In this document: one piece after another, positions 15,965-24,588 of the stretch
Numbering within the stretch: position 1 is the first letter of the stretch
Layout of the letters: each line of letters opens with the position of its first letter
Origin: Saccharopolyspora_C sp040643635
Lineage (GTDB): Bacteria; Actinomycetota; Actinomycetes; Mycobacteriales; Pseudonocardiaceae
DNA: 64,000 bases
Reading direction: 5' to 3'
NCBI RefSeq assembly: GCF_040643635.1
Contig: NZ_JBEYUS010000019.1
Coordinates: 1 to 64,000 of the forward strand
Notes under the pieces: model-generated
Database searches by the model: none
Told to the model about the DNA's origin: nothing
What the model saw: the letters and a program-made list of their open reading frames with translations, nothing else
Program-made: the position numbers and the translations under genes

Positions 15965-16831
15965 TTGTACTCGGCCGAGATCAATCGGAATCACCGCGCT
16001 TGCCTGCTTCTGCTGATCGACCAGTCGTTCTCCATGTCCGAGCCGTGGGCGGGCACCGAGTCGTCGAAGTCCCACGCGCTGGCGCAGGCCGTCAACAAGC
16101 TGCTCGGCAACGCGACCCTCCTGTGCAGCAAGGGCGACGAACGGGTGAACGACTACTTCGAGGTCGGTGTCCTCGGCTACGGAGCAGACGTCGCCTCCGT
16201 CTTGCACGGGTCCAATTCCGCCCGTCCGCTGGTCCCCATCGGCGAGCTCGCTCGGCAGCCCATGCGGGTGGACGAGATCCTGCGCAAGGTTCCGGACGGG
16301 GCGGGCGGGATCATGCAGTTGCCGATGAAGCTTCCGGTGTGGGTCGATCCGTCGAACAACGGCAAGACCCCGATGGTGCAAGCCCTCCGGGAAGCAGACC
16401 GGATCACGAGGGCTTGGTGCGCGAACAATTCGAGCAACTTCCCACCCATCGTCATCAACATCACCGACGGCGTGAGCACGGATGGCGACCCCACCGAAGC
16501 GGCCGAGTCGCTGCGATCGACCGGAACCGACGACGGGCGCACCCTGTTGTTCAACTTGCACTTGTCCGCCAACCCGGTCCAGATCTCGGCTTTGCCGAAC
16601 ACCTCGAGCGGACTGCCCGACGCACACGCCGTGCGGCTGTTCGAGATGACGAGCGAATTGCCGTCGGTCCTGCTCGAAGCTGCGTCCAGCATCGGATACA
16701 ACGTCCAGCCCGGCTCGCGCGGTTTCCTGTACAACGCCGACGCGACGTCGATGATCGAGTTCTTGGACATCGGAACGCGGGCTGTCACTCCGACGGGACT
16801 CCGCGAACTGACGTCCGGGAAGCCGAGTTGA
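15965..16831 (+). CDS. vWA-domain protein, TerY-like
   Basis: A 288-aa von Willebrand A domain protein. The metal site is nearly complete: D19-x-S21-x-S23 in LLIDQSFSMS, T135 in NGKTPM, and D168 in INITDGVSTDG. It has no signal peptide or membrane segment and is probably cytosolic. TerY-like vWA proteins are found in triads with a PP2C phosphatase and a kinase, where they are thought to act as metal-dependent adaptors or phosphotargets. The TTG start at 15965 is supported by GGAGGG six bases upstream. Its stop overlaps the start of the phosphatase gene, so the two are coupled. The exact partner or ligand is not visible. Confidence 0.83.
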   Translation: MYSAEINRNHRACLLLLIDQSFSMSEPWAGTESSKSHALAQAVNKLLGNATLLCSKGDERVNDYFEVGVLGYGADVASVLHGSNSARPLVPIGELARQPMRVDEILRKVPDGAGGIMQLPMKLPVWVDPSNNGKTPMVQALREADRITRAWCANNSSNFPPIVINITDGVSTDGDPTEAAESLRSTGTDDGRTLLFNLHLSANPVQISALPNTSSGLPDAHAVRLFEMTSELPSVLLEAASSIGYNVQPGSRGFLYNADATSMIEFLDIGTRAVTPTGLRELTSGKPS

Positions 16832-17535
16832 GTCGGACCGTCGTTCGCGGCGAGCGGATCACGCCCACCGTCCGCACGTTCAGCACCGTCAAGCAAGGCT
16901 ACGAGGAGTCGGAGAACGAGGACGCCTGCGCGGCCGATCCGGTGTCTCTTCGCTTCGCCGTCGCAGACGGCGCATCGACCGCGGCACGTTCCGACGTCTG
17001 GAGCCGTCTCCTGGTCGAGGCGTTCGTCCACGAACATCTCGACCCCACGGATCCCGGTACTCGGCGAGAGCTGTCCAGCCGCTGGCTGGCAGCGGTATGG
17101 CGGGCGGACCTGGCCTGGTTCGCGCAGGAGAAGCTGTCCGGAGGTTCAGCGGCGACGTTCGTCGGCTTGACCTTCTCGGACGAGACCTACCGGGTGCACG
17201 CAGTCGGTGACTCGTGCCTGTTCCACCTGCGTGGAGACCGCGTGCTGCTCGCAGGACCGATGTTCGATCCGGACGAGTTCGACCGCTTCCCCGAACTGCT
17301 TCGAACCTCCTCGGAAAGCCGCGGCGGCGATGCAGTCTGGGAAGCGGTGGGGACGCACCTCTCCGGGGACGTCTTCGTACTGGCCACCGACGCAGTGGCA
17401 GCCACTTTCCTCACCGCGTGCTCGACAGAGGGGAGGGTTCCCGCCCACTACGTGGATACGCCTTCCGAACTCGTCGACCGGGCACGGAACGAGGGCCGCA
17501 ACGACGACATGACGATGTGTGTGATCGAGATATGA
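16828..17535 (+). CDS. PP2C-family serine/threonine phosphatase
   Basis: A 235-aa PP2C phosphatase. Metal-binding and catalytic motifs are in order: ENED at 29-32, AVADGAS at 45-50, VHAVGDSCLF in the middle, FVLATDAVA, and NDDMTMCVIEI at the C-terminus. It should remove phosphate from Ser/Thr using two Mn/Mg ions in the cytosol. The TTG start overlaps the vWA stop (TTGA) and its own stop overlaps the kinase start (ATGA), so the three proteins are made together. The likely substrate is the kinase or vWA partner; this is inference from operon structure and from known TerY-P triads. Confidence 0.85.
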   Translation: MSRTVVRGERITPTVRTFSTVKQGYEESENEDACAADPVSLRFAVADGASTAARSDVWSRLLVEAFVHEHLDPTDPGTRRELSSRWLAAVWRADLAWFAQEKLSGGSAATFVGLTFSDETYRVHAVGDSCLFHLRGDRVLLAGPMFDPDEFDRFPELLRTSSESRGGDAVWEAVGTHLSGDVFVLATDAVAATFLTACSTEGRVPAHYVDTPSELVDRARNEGRNDDMTMCVIEI

Positions 17536-19253
17536 GGCTTCCGGCTCTCACTGACTACGTCCAAGCAGTACAACATCCCGCGCTCGCGTTCACCGACGAG
17601 AAGTTGCGCCGCGGCATGGCCCGATGCACTCCGCTGGGCACGCCTGCGGTCGCTTCGGGCGGGTTCGCGCTCACCTTCGACATCACGGTGGCCGGCGAAC
17701 GCTATGCCGTGCGCTGCTTCCACAAGGAGGGGAACCACCTCCAAGAGCGCTACACCCGGGTCTCCGAGTTCATCCGAGCGCATTCCCGCTACGACTTCCT
17801 CGTCGACGTCGCCTTCATACCGCGAGGAGTGCGGGTCAACGGGGACGACTTCCCGATCGTCCGGATGCCGTGGATAGCCGGAGCAACGCTGAGCGACTGG
17901 GTGGAAGCCAACCTCCGCTCGCCGGACGAATTGCGGAAGGTCCAGCAGCGGATCCACGAAGCGGTGGGTGCCTTGCAACAGACCGACGCCGCCCATGGCG
18001 ACCTGCAGCACGGCAACATCTTGGTGCGGCCCGATCGTTCGGTTCAGCTGGTCGACTACGACGGCATGTTCCTGCCCGCGCTCAGCGCATTGGGAGCGGC
18101 GGAACGCGGGCACCGGCATTACCAGCACCCGGCTCGCGGGGATGCCTACGACTCGAAGATCGATGCGTTCTCGGCAGCCGTGCTCGATCTCTCGCTGTCC
18201 GCGCTCCAACACGAACCGCGCTTGTGGGACGAGTTCCACAACGGCGAGAACCTGATCTTCACTGCTGCCGACTTCGCCGACCCGGCCGCATCGGCGGTGT
18301 TCGACCGCACAGAGCGGATTCCTCCTCTGCAGGAATCCACGCGTCGTCTGCGAGCCGCGTGCACAGCGGATTTCGCCGCCGTCCCGGAAGCCTTGCAGGG
18401 GGACGACCGGGTCCGAACAACGTCGGCACCACCGCGGCCCCGGCGCCGCGGCCCACAGCCGGTGCACGCGATCGACGCCAATGCGCTTCGGTCGGCCGAG
18501 GGCGACGAGAAGACCGTGTTCGGCCGGGTGCACAACGTTGTCGGCCACCCGCGCGGACCCGCCATGCAGACCGCGAACATCAACTTCGGCGATTACAAGC
18601 GAGGCGCGTTCACCATCTACGTATTCGGTGATGCGATCGGCGAACTCCAGCGAAGGTTCGGCTCCGACCTGGCGGGCCTCAACGGCACGTGGCTCTGCTT
18701 GACCGGGCTGATCACGTTGTTCAAGAGCAGGACGGCGAAGGTGGCGGCTCCGCAGATCCACCTTCGCAAGTCCCGCCCGCTACAGGTGTTGAGTGCCGAA
18801 CAGGTGGCGGCGCTCCTGCGACCGCCGCCGGAAGAGGACGACACGACGGCACACTCCGATACCCGAGAGTCCACCGGGCCGGGCGCTCCAGCGGCGGAGC
18901 GACGGCCTGGCGATCCGAGCCCGCCTTCCGCCACGCCGAGGCCGAGCAGCGGCGGAACCCGTGCCGTCGAAGACCGGCTGAGCAGCCTGTACTCATCGCA
19001 GGGGTTCGGCTCGACCGTCAAGCCGTCCGGACCGCGGAGTCCGAACGGCGGTGCCGTGGCCGGAACGCCACCGGCACTTCGCGCACCGGCACCGCCGCCC
19101 CCAGTGCCGCCGAAGCACCGGTTCGAGTTCCTCACGCCACCGCCGCAGGTCACGCCGCCGAGTGCCAGCTCGCCGCCACCACCGCCACCCGATCCGCAAC
19201 GTCCGAAGAGCAAACTCGGCAGCCTCTGGGACCGGTTGACCGGCCGACGGTAG
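17532..19253 (+). CDS. Protein kinase-like protein with OB-fold-like domain and Pro-rich tail
   Basis: A 573-aa multidomain protein. Residues 1-280 form an atypical kinase: KEGN near 65-68, catalytic loop HGDLQHGN at 155-162 (D157, N162) and LVDYDGMF at 173-180 as the metal-binding segment. Residues about 320-435 look like an OB-fold, with VFGRVHNVVG, INFGDYKRGAFTIYVFG, LNGTWLCLTGLI and APQIHL in the order seen in nucleic-acid-binding OB domains. The tail is Pro-rich with polyproline runs. The gene overlaps the PP2C gene by four bases. The OB-fold is my reading of the pattern. It would link phosphorylation to nucleic acid, a role proposed for TerY-P systems. Confidence 0.8.
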   Translation: MRLPALTDYVQAVQHPALAFTDEKLRRGMARCTPLGTPAVASGGFALTFDITVAGERYAVRCFHKEGNHLQERYTRVSEFIRAHSRYDFLVDVAFIPRGVRVNGDDFPIVRMPWIAGATLSDWVEANLRSPDELRKVQQRIHEAVGALQQTDAAHGDLQHGNILVRPDRSVQLVDYDGMFLPALSALGAAERGHRHYQHPARGDAYDSKIDAFSAAVLDLSLSALQHEPRLWDEFHNGENLIFTAADFADPAASAVFDRTERIPPLQESTRRLRAACTADFAAVPEALQGDDRVRTTSAPPRPRRRGPQPVHAIDANALRSAEGDEKTVFGRVHNVVGHPRGPAMQTANINFGDYKRGAFTIYVFGDAIGELQRRFGSDLAGLNGTWLCLTGLITLFKSRTAKVAAPQIHLRKSRPLQVLSAEQVAALLRPPPEEDDTTAHSDTRESTGPGAPAAERRPGDPSPPSATPRPSSGGTRAVEDRLSSLYSSQGFGSTVKPSGPRSPNGGAVAGTPPALRAPAPPPPVPPKHRFEFLTPPPQVTPPSASSPPPPPPDPQRPKSKLGSLWDRLTGRR

Positions 19254-19294
19254 ATCGAGCGACTCCGCAAGCCCGCCGAAACCGCGGGAACGGG

Positions 19295-19930
19295 TCACGC
19301 CGACGAGGCGTGGGCGGTGAACCAGGTCGTGGTGGCTCGGGCCACTTCGGCGAGGGCGCCGGGTTCTTCGAAGAGGTGGGTGGCGCCGGGGACGACCTGG
19401 AGGTCGTGCTCGGCGGTGAGGTGGGTGGCGGCGCGGCGGTTGAGTTCGAGGACTTCCGGGTCGTTCCCACCGACGAGCAGCAGGGTGGGCGCGCGCACCC
19501 GGTCGAGGGGTTCGGTGCTGAGGTCGGGGCGCCCGCCGCGGGACACCACCGCGCGCACCGACTCCGGTCGGCGCGCGGCGGCCCCGAGTGCGGCGGCCGC
19601 CCCGGTGCTGGCGCCGAACAGGCTCAGCGGCCCCCGCCACCAGTCGAGGACGCCGAGGACGCGGACGGTGAGCAGCGGGATGTTGAACCGCTGCTCCCCG
19701 TGCGCGTCGCGTTCGCACTCGTCGTCGGTGAGCAGGTCCAGCAGCAGCGTCCCGAAGCCGGCCTCCTGCAGCCGGGCCGCCACCCACCGGTTCCGCTCGC
19801 TGTGCCGGGAGGAGCCGCTGCCGTGCGCGAACACCACCAGCGGCGAATCGAGTTGCGGCAGCGTCAGATCCGCGGCGAGCGCCCCGCTGCCGTGCGGGGC
19901 CGGGATGGCGACCTGATCAGGTTCCGCCAT
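19295..19930 (-). CDS. Alpha/beta hydrolase (dienelactone hydrolase-like)
   Basis: A 211-aa alpha/beta hydrolase. The oxyanion segment VVFAHGSGSSRHS is followed by the nucleophile elbow GASTGAAAAL, an acid in VGGNDPEV and the catalytic His in PGATHLFEE. The fold is the small DLH-like type often found alone or fused to phosphoribosyltransferases in actinobacteria. Substrate is unknown. Its start overlaps the end of the upstream DUF5709 gene by 14 bp, so both are probably on one transcript. The stop lies 41 bp from the convergent kinase gene. Confidence 0.8.
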   Translation of the reverse strand: MAEPDQVAIPAPHGSGALAADLTLPQLDSPLVVFAHGSGSSRHSERNRWVAARLQEAGFGTLLLDLLTDDECERDAHGEQRFNIPLLTVRVLGVLDWWRGPLSLFGASTGAAAALGAAARRPESVRAVVSRGGRPDLSTEPLDRVRAPTLLLVGGNDPEVLELNRRAATHLTAEHDLQVVPGATHLFEEPGALAEVARATTTWFTAHASSA

Positions 19931-20441
19931 CCTGCACCCGTTCGGCGTTCTCCTCCGGGGAGGCGTTGCGGGCGGGCCCGGCGGAGCCCTCGGTGCTCAC
20001 CGCGGACAGACCGGTGTTCTCCACCTCGTCGCCCTCGACGGCGGCCCCGGTTCCGGTGGCCCGTTCGGCCTGGTCGGCGACCTGCTCACCGCTCGCGCCG
20101 TCGGCGACCTCCGCGGTCGCCTGCTCGTCGACGGTGTCGTCGAGCTCGTACAGGCGGGTTTCGGCGAGCGGTTTGCCCACCTCGGCGGCCGGGTCGGGGC
20201 GTTCTTCGGCGAGCCGTTCATCGATCGTCTCGCCTTCGCGCTGCTCGCGGGGCGTGGGCGGGTCCGCGGCGTCCCGCGACCAGTGCTCGGGCGGTTCGAC
20301 TCCCTCTTCGAGGGGGTCCACGCCCAGTTCGTCCTCGTCGAGGTCTCCCGCGGATTGCAGGTCGGCCGGGTCCTGCGGGTCCGCGGGATCGGGGCCGACC
20401 TCGTCAGCCGAGGGAGTCTCGGCGTCCAGCGGGTCCGACAT
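19917..20441 (-). CDS. Acidic DUF5709-like protein
   Basis: A 174-aa very acidic, Ala/Asp/Glu-rich soluble protein. The block LEEGVEPPEHWSRDA followed by REGETIDERLAEERPDP matches what I remember of the actinobacterial DUF5709 family. The protein is probably largely disordered, and no enzymatic motif is present. ATG 20441 follows GGAGA with an eight-base gap; ten extra in-frame codons upstream are less likely. The gene overlaps the hydrolase gene. The 259 bp upstream (20442-20700) contain no gene that I can support. Confidence 0.7.
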   Translation of the reverse strand: MSDPLDAETPSADEVGPDPADPQDPADLQSAGDLDEDELGVDPLEEGVEPPEHWSRDAADPPTPREQREGETIDERLAEERPDPAAEVGKPLAETRLYELDDTVDEQATAEVADGASGEQVADQAERATGTGAAVEGDEVENTGLSAVSTEGSAGPARNASPEENAERVQDGGT

Positions 20442-20700
20442 CGTGCGCGTCTCCGTTCGTCGTGCGGGCAACGGACATCCGCACCACGGCTACCCGCACG
20501 CGCGCCGTTCAATCCCCCGATGGGGGCACACGGAGGTGGCGCCGGTTCGACCCCCGGCGGTGCTCGCGCCGCGCCAGGGGCGCGAGCGCCTCGGGATCGT
20601 CGCGAGGCGGCGGGGTGGGCCGGGTCCGGGCTCGACCGCGCGGCCGGGCGGAGGCGGTGCGCGCCACCGAGATCGCCGGGTGCCGTTCGCCCGCGGGCGA

Positions 20701-21045
20701 TCAGCCCGACAGGCCCAGGCGCAGGTGTTCGATGTGGTAGACGGCCTCGTCGAGCAGCTGCGCCACGTGGTCGTCGTAGAGGCTGTAGACGACGCTGCGC
20801 CCGCTGCGGTTGCCGGTGACGAGCCCGAGCGAGCGCAGCAGCCGCAGCTGGTGCGAGACGGCGGAGGCCTCCATGCCGACGGCCTCGGCGAGCTCCCCGA
20901 CGGGGCGGGCGCCTTGACGCAGTTCGCTGAGGATGAGCAGCCGGGACGGGGTGGCGAGCGCCTGGAGGGTCTCGGCGACGGAGGCCGCCGCGGTGGCGTC
21001 CAGCTTCGCCGCAGGCGTGACCGCGCTCTCGACACCGTGACCCAT
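20701..21045 (-). CDS. nmtR: Nickel/cobalt-sensing ArsR-family repressor NmtR
   Basis: A 114-aa ArsR/SmtB repressor almost superimposable on mycobacterial NmtR. The N-terminus is MGHGVE (Gly2/His3 can join the metal site). The recognition helix region is GMEASAVSHQLRLLRSLGLV, and the alpha-5 ligands D91, H93, H104 and H107 all fall at NmtR numbering. Binding of Ni(II) or Co(II) should release it from DNA. It is divergent from a P-type ATPase gene, its expected target, with a repeat-containing 102-bp promoter region between them. ATG 21045 is chosen because it matches the NmtR start; the longer form from 21090 lacks support. Confidence 0.9.
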   Translation of the reverse strand: MGHGVESAVTPAAKLDATAAASVAETLQALATPSRLLILSELRQGARPVGELAEAVGMEASAVSHQLRLLRSLGLVTGNRSGRSVVYSLYDDHVAQLLDEAVYHIEHLRLGLSG

Positions 21046-21068
21046 GTGCGCAGTGTATCGGCAGGCCC

Positions 21069-21106
21069 GAACACCTGAACGCTTGAACACCTGAGCAGTC
21101 GTTCAT
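21069..21106. promoter_or_regulatory. NmtR operator region
   Basis: Two direct copies of GAACACCTGA (21069-21078 and 21085-21094) are spaced 16 bp apart. A facing GTTCA (21101-21105) makes an inverted pair with upstream TGAAC. The sites lie between nmtR and the ATPase gene, where NmtR is expected to bind. Confidence 0.6.
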
Positions 21107-21147
21107 GTATTCTCGGCGCGCCCCGCCCCCGCGCCGAGGAAGCAGCG

Positions 21148-23040
21148 ATGGTCACGCTCGACGACAGCCCCGCCCGCACCGCACCGCCCGCGCCTCGGCG
21201 CCGGAGCCCGTTCGCCCTGCCCGAAGCCCGCTGGGCGACGGCCTCGCTGGCCGCGTTCCTGATCGGCCTCGCCGTCGACCTCGGCGGCGGCCCGTGGTGG
21301 GCGATGTGGGCGCCGTACCTGGTCTGCTACGCCACCGGCGGCTGGGAACCGGCCCGGGCCGGGTTGCAGGCGTTGCGGGAGCGCACGCTGGACGTGGACC
21401 TGCTGATGATCGTGGCGGCGATCGGCGCGGCCGCCATCGGCCAGGTGCGCGACGGCGGGCTGCTCATCGTCATCTTCGCTACCTCCGGTGCGCTGGAGGC
21501 GTACGCGACCGCGCGCACCGAGGACTCCGTGCGCGGACTGCTCGACCTCGCCCCGGACACCGCGGTGCGGGTGCGCGACGGCCTCGAGGAGCGGGTTCCC
21601 GCCGCGGAGCTGCGGATCGGCGACGAGATCGTGGTGCGCCCCGGCGAGCGCATCGGCGCCGACGGCGAGGTGCTCGACGGCGGCAGCGAAGTCGACGAGG
21701 CCACCATCACCGGCGAACCGGTGCCCGCCGCGAAGTCGCACGGCTCCGAGGTGTTCGCCGGAACCCTCAACGGTTCCGGTGCGCTGCGGGTGCGCGTCAC
21801 CCGGGATTCCGCCGAATCGGTGATCGCCCGCATCGTGGCGCTGGTCGCCGAGGCGAGCGAGGCGAAGGCGCCCACGCAGCTGTTCGTCGAGAAGGTCGAG
21901 CAGCGCTACTCGGTCGGCGTGGTGCTGGCGACGCTCGCCGTGTTCGGCGTCCCGCTGCTGTTCGGCTCGACGCCCACCGACGCGCTGCTGCGCGCCATGA
22001 CCTTCATGATCGTCGCCTCGCCGTGCGCGGTGGTGCTGGCCACGATGCCGCCGCTGCTGTCCGCGATCGCGAACGCCGGGCGGCGCGGCGTGCTGGTGAA
22101 GTCCGCGGTGGTGCTGGAGCGGCTCGCCGACGTGCGGCGGGTCGCGCTGGACAAGACCGGCACCCTCACCGAGGGCACCCCGCAGGTCACCGAGGTCCGC
22201 GTCGAACCCGGCCGGTCCGCGGACGAGCTGCTCGCCGCGGCGGCCGGTGCGGAGCGCTTCAGCGAACACCCGCTGGGCCGCGCCGTCCTCGCCGCCGCCC
22301 GCGACCGCGGCCTCGCCGTGCCCGCCGCCACCGATTTCCACGCCACCCCAGGCCACGGCGTGGCCGCCACCGTGGACGGACGCCGCGTCGAGGTCACCCG
22401 CCCCGTCGACCGCACCGGCCCGGTCGGCGAGGTCGAAGCGGGCGGCCGCACCGCCGTCGTGGTGTCCGTGGACGGGACCCGCGCCGGAGTGCTCGGGCTC
22501 AGCGACCGGCTCCGCCCCGACGCGGCCGAAGCCGTCGCGGCGTTGCGCGCGCTGACCGGCGCGGAACCGGTGCTGCTCACCGGCGACCAGGAACCGGCCG
22601 CGCGCCGGGTCGCCGCCGAAGCGGGTCTGCGCGAGGTGCGGGCCGGGCTCCTGCCGGACCAGAAGGTCGCCGCCGTCGCCGAACTCGGCGACCGCACCCT
22701 GATGGTCGGCGACGGCGTCAACGACGCACCCGCGCTCGCCGCCGCGCACACCGGCGTCGCGCTCGGCCGCGCGGGTGCCGACCTCACCTTGGAGACCGCC
22801 GACGTGGTGATCGTGCGGGACGAGCTCGCCGCCGTCGGCAAGCTCGTCGACCTGTCCCGCCGGGCCCGGCGCCTGGTGCGGCAGAACCTCGTCATCGCGG
22901 GCGCCTTCATCACCGTCCTCGTGGTGTGGGACCTCGCCGGGAACCTGCCGCTGCCGCTCGGCGTCGCCGGCCACGAAGGCTCCACCGTCCTCGTCGGCCT
23001 CAACGGCCTCCGCCTGCTGCGCGCCGGCGCCTGGCGCTGA
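21148..23040 (+). CDS. P1B-type metal-exporting ATPase, NmtA/CtpJ-like
   Basis: A 630-aa heavy-metal P-type ATPase of the P1B-4 class. There is no N-terminal metal-binding domain. The transmembrane metal site is S291-P-C293, the A-domain has TGEP, the phosphorylated residue is D335 in DKTGTLTEG, the hinge is GDGVNDAPAL, and the last helix carries HEGSTVLVG, the class marker. P1B-4 pumps export Co(II), Ni(II) or related ions. Facing NmtR makes Ni/Co efflux the likely role, as for mycobacterial NmtA (CtpJ). ATG 21148 follows GAGGAAG. Confidence 0.9.
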   Translation: MVTLDDSPARTAPPAPRRRSPFALPEARWATASLAAFLIGLAVDLGGGPWWAMWAPYLVCYATGGWEPARAGLQALRERTLDVDLLMIVAAIGAAAIGQVRDGGLLIVIFATSGALEAYATARTEDSVRGLLDLAPDTAVRVRDGLEERVPAAELRIGDEIVVRPGERIGADGEVLDGGSEVDEATITGEPVPAAKSHGSEVFAGTLNGSGALRVRVTRDSAESVIARIVALVAEASEAKAPTQLFVEKVEQRYSVGVVLATLAVFGVPLLFGSTPTDALLRAMTFMIVASPCAVVLATMPPLLSAIANAGRRGVLVKSAVVLERLADVRRVALDKTGTLTEGTPQVTEVRVEPGRSADELLAAAAGAERFSEHPLGRAVLAAARDRGLAVPAATDFHATPGHGVAATVDGRRVEVTRPVDRTGPVGEVEAGGRTAVVVSVDGTRAGVLGLSDRLRPDAAEAVAALRALTGAEPVLLTGDQEPAARRVAAEAGLREVRAGLLPDQKVAAVAELGDRTLMVGDGVNDAPALAAAHTGVALGRAGADLTLETADVVIVRDELAAVGKLVDLSRRARRLVRQNLVIAGAFITVLVVWDLAGNLPLPLGVAGHEGSTVLVGLNGLRLLRAGAWR

Positions 23041-23123
23041 TCCGGCGATGATGATGTTTGCCGCCGTCCACAGCGGATACCCCAGAGCCGATGCACAGCC
23101 GAGGGATGGAGCGACACCGGAAC

Positions 23124-24347
23124 ATGAGCGGCGAGAACGGCCGAACGGCAACGCAACGGCCGACGTTGGGGCTGATCACCGATCCGGATCTGCCGGAGCA
23201 GGTCGCGCAGCACCTCGCGGATGAGTTGCCGGAGCACCTCGGCGATGACCGGGAGTGGGTGGTCGAAGTGGACGTGGACCCGGTGACCGCGGGCGAGCAC
23301 AGCACCCGCGACATGCTGCGCGCCACCGCCGACCGGCGGCAGGAACGGGGCTGGGACTACGCGATCACGCTCACCGACCTGCCGGTGCGGGTGAACCGGC
23401 GGCCGGTCGTCGCCGACGCGAACCTCGACGGCCAGGTCGCGGTGGTGTCGTTGCCCGCGCTGGGCGGCACCCAGCCGTACCGGCGGTCCCGGCAGGTCGT
23501 GCTGCAGCTCATCGACGAGCTCACCGGACGCGAGGGCGGCGCCGACCACCGCTACGGGCTGGACAGCAGGCTCACCGAAGTGGCCGCGCCGATCCGCCGC
23601 ACCAGCGAGCAGAGCTCGGACGACGGCGAAGTGGACGTCCGCTACACCGCCACCCGGGGTCGCGGCCGGCTGCGGCTGCTCAGCGGGATGGTGCGCACCA
23701 ACCAGCCGTGGCGCCTGGTGTTCGGGCTGCGCAACGCGCTGGCGGCGGCGATCGCCACGAGCGCGTTCGGGTTGTCGTCCAGCACGATCTGGCAGATCGG
23801 CGACATGCTCGGCGCCTGGCGCCAGGTGCTCGCCGCGATCGCGTCGGTGGTGCTGCTGGTGGGCTGGCTGATCGCCGCGCACGGGCTCTGGGAGAAGCGG
23901 CGCGGGAACAGCGAGCGGGACCGGGAGCAGGTGCTGCTCTACAACGTCTCGACGGTGGCGACGCTGACCATCGGCGTGGGCTGCCTGTACGCCGGGTTGT
24001 TCGTGATCAACCTGCTGGTGGCGCTGTTCCTGGTCCCGCCGGAGCTGCTGGCGAGCAGCCTCGGGCACGACGCCGACTTCACCCGGTACCTGGCGCTGGC
24101 GTGGGGGTTCACCACGATGGGCGTGGTCGCGGGTGCGCTCGGGTCCAGCCTGGAGACCGATGCCGCGGTGCGGCAGGCCGCCTACGGCTACCGCGAGGAG
24201 CAGCGCCGCAACGAACGACGCGCGGAGGAACGCGACTCGGGCGAGCGGGACCGCCGGCGGGATCAGGACGACGGCGGCCCGGCATCCGGGGAGGACGAGC
24301 AGCGCGAGGAGGACCAGCGCCGCGAGCAGGACGAGCGCGGGGACTGA
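23124..24347 (+). CDS. Membrane protein of unknown function with charged C-terminal tail
   Basis: I do not recognise a named family. The 407-aa product has a soluble N-terminal half starting LGLITDPDLPEQVAQHLADE, then about four or five membrane helices between residues 200 and 350, then a strongly charged Arg/Glu/Asp-rich tail that may form a coiled coil. Similar architectures occur in actinobacterial conserved hypotheticals. The start is uncertain: in-frame ATGs lie at 23091, 23106 and 23124, and none has an ideal ribosome site. It is downstream of the Ni/Co pump with an 83-bp gap and might share its transcript, but no metal motif is visible. Confidence 0.68.
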   Translation: MSGENGRTATQRPTLGLITDPDLPEQVAQHLADELPEHLGDDREWVVEVDVDPVTAGEHSTRDMLRATADRRQERGWDYAITLTDLPVRVNRRPVVADANLDGQVAVVSLPALGGTQPYRRSRQVVLQLIDELTGREGGADHRYGLDSRLTEVAAPIRRTSEQSSDDGEVDVRYTATRGRGRLRLLSGMVRTNQPWRLVFGLRNALAAAIATSAFGLSSSTIWQIGDMLGAWRQVLAAIASVVLLVGWLIAAHGLWEKRRGNSERDREQVLLYNVSTVATLTIGVGCLYAGLFVINLLVALFLVPPELLASSLGHDADFTRYLALAWGFTTMGVVAGALGSSLETDAAVRQAAYGYREEQRRNERRAEERDSGERDRRRDQDDGGPASGEDEQREEDQRREQDERGD

Positions 24348-24523
24348 TCCCCGGCGCGGACGGACTCCGCGCCGCTGGGCCGAACGGGTGGTCAGATGCC
24401 GTCCTCCGCGGACGTCGACCCGTCGGCCGGGACACCTCTCCCGACCAGCTCCGAGCGCCCGGAGCACGCGGGCCGACTACGCCGTTCGCCCGAAATGCGC
24501 GGAGTCCGACTAGGTCACACATA

Positions 24524-24538
24524 GTTGCATGACGCAAC
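24524..24538. promoter_or_regulatory. Inverted repeat in the methyltransferase promoter
   Basis: GTTGC-ATGAC-GCAAC is a perfect 5-bp inverted repeat 50 bp before the GTG start. TTGCAT inside it and TAGCCT 16 bp downstream could be -35 and -10 boxes, so a bound protein would block the promoter. Confidence 0.4.
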
Positions 24539-24588
24539 CTTACCGTTAGCCTTGCGAAGCAGGCCGAAGTGGACGGAAAGGTGCTCAC

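Noticed and set aside
21103..23151. 682-codon minus-strand frame opposite the P-type ATPase
   Set aside because: Antisense shadow of a well-supported gene, rich in Gly/Arg/His with no domain.
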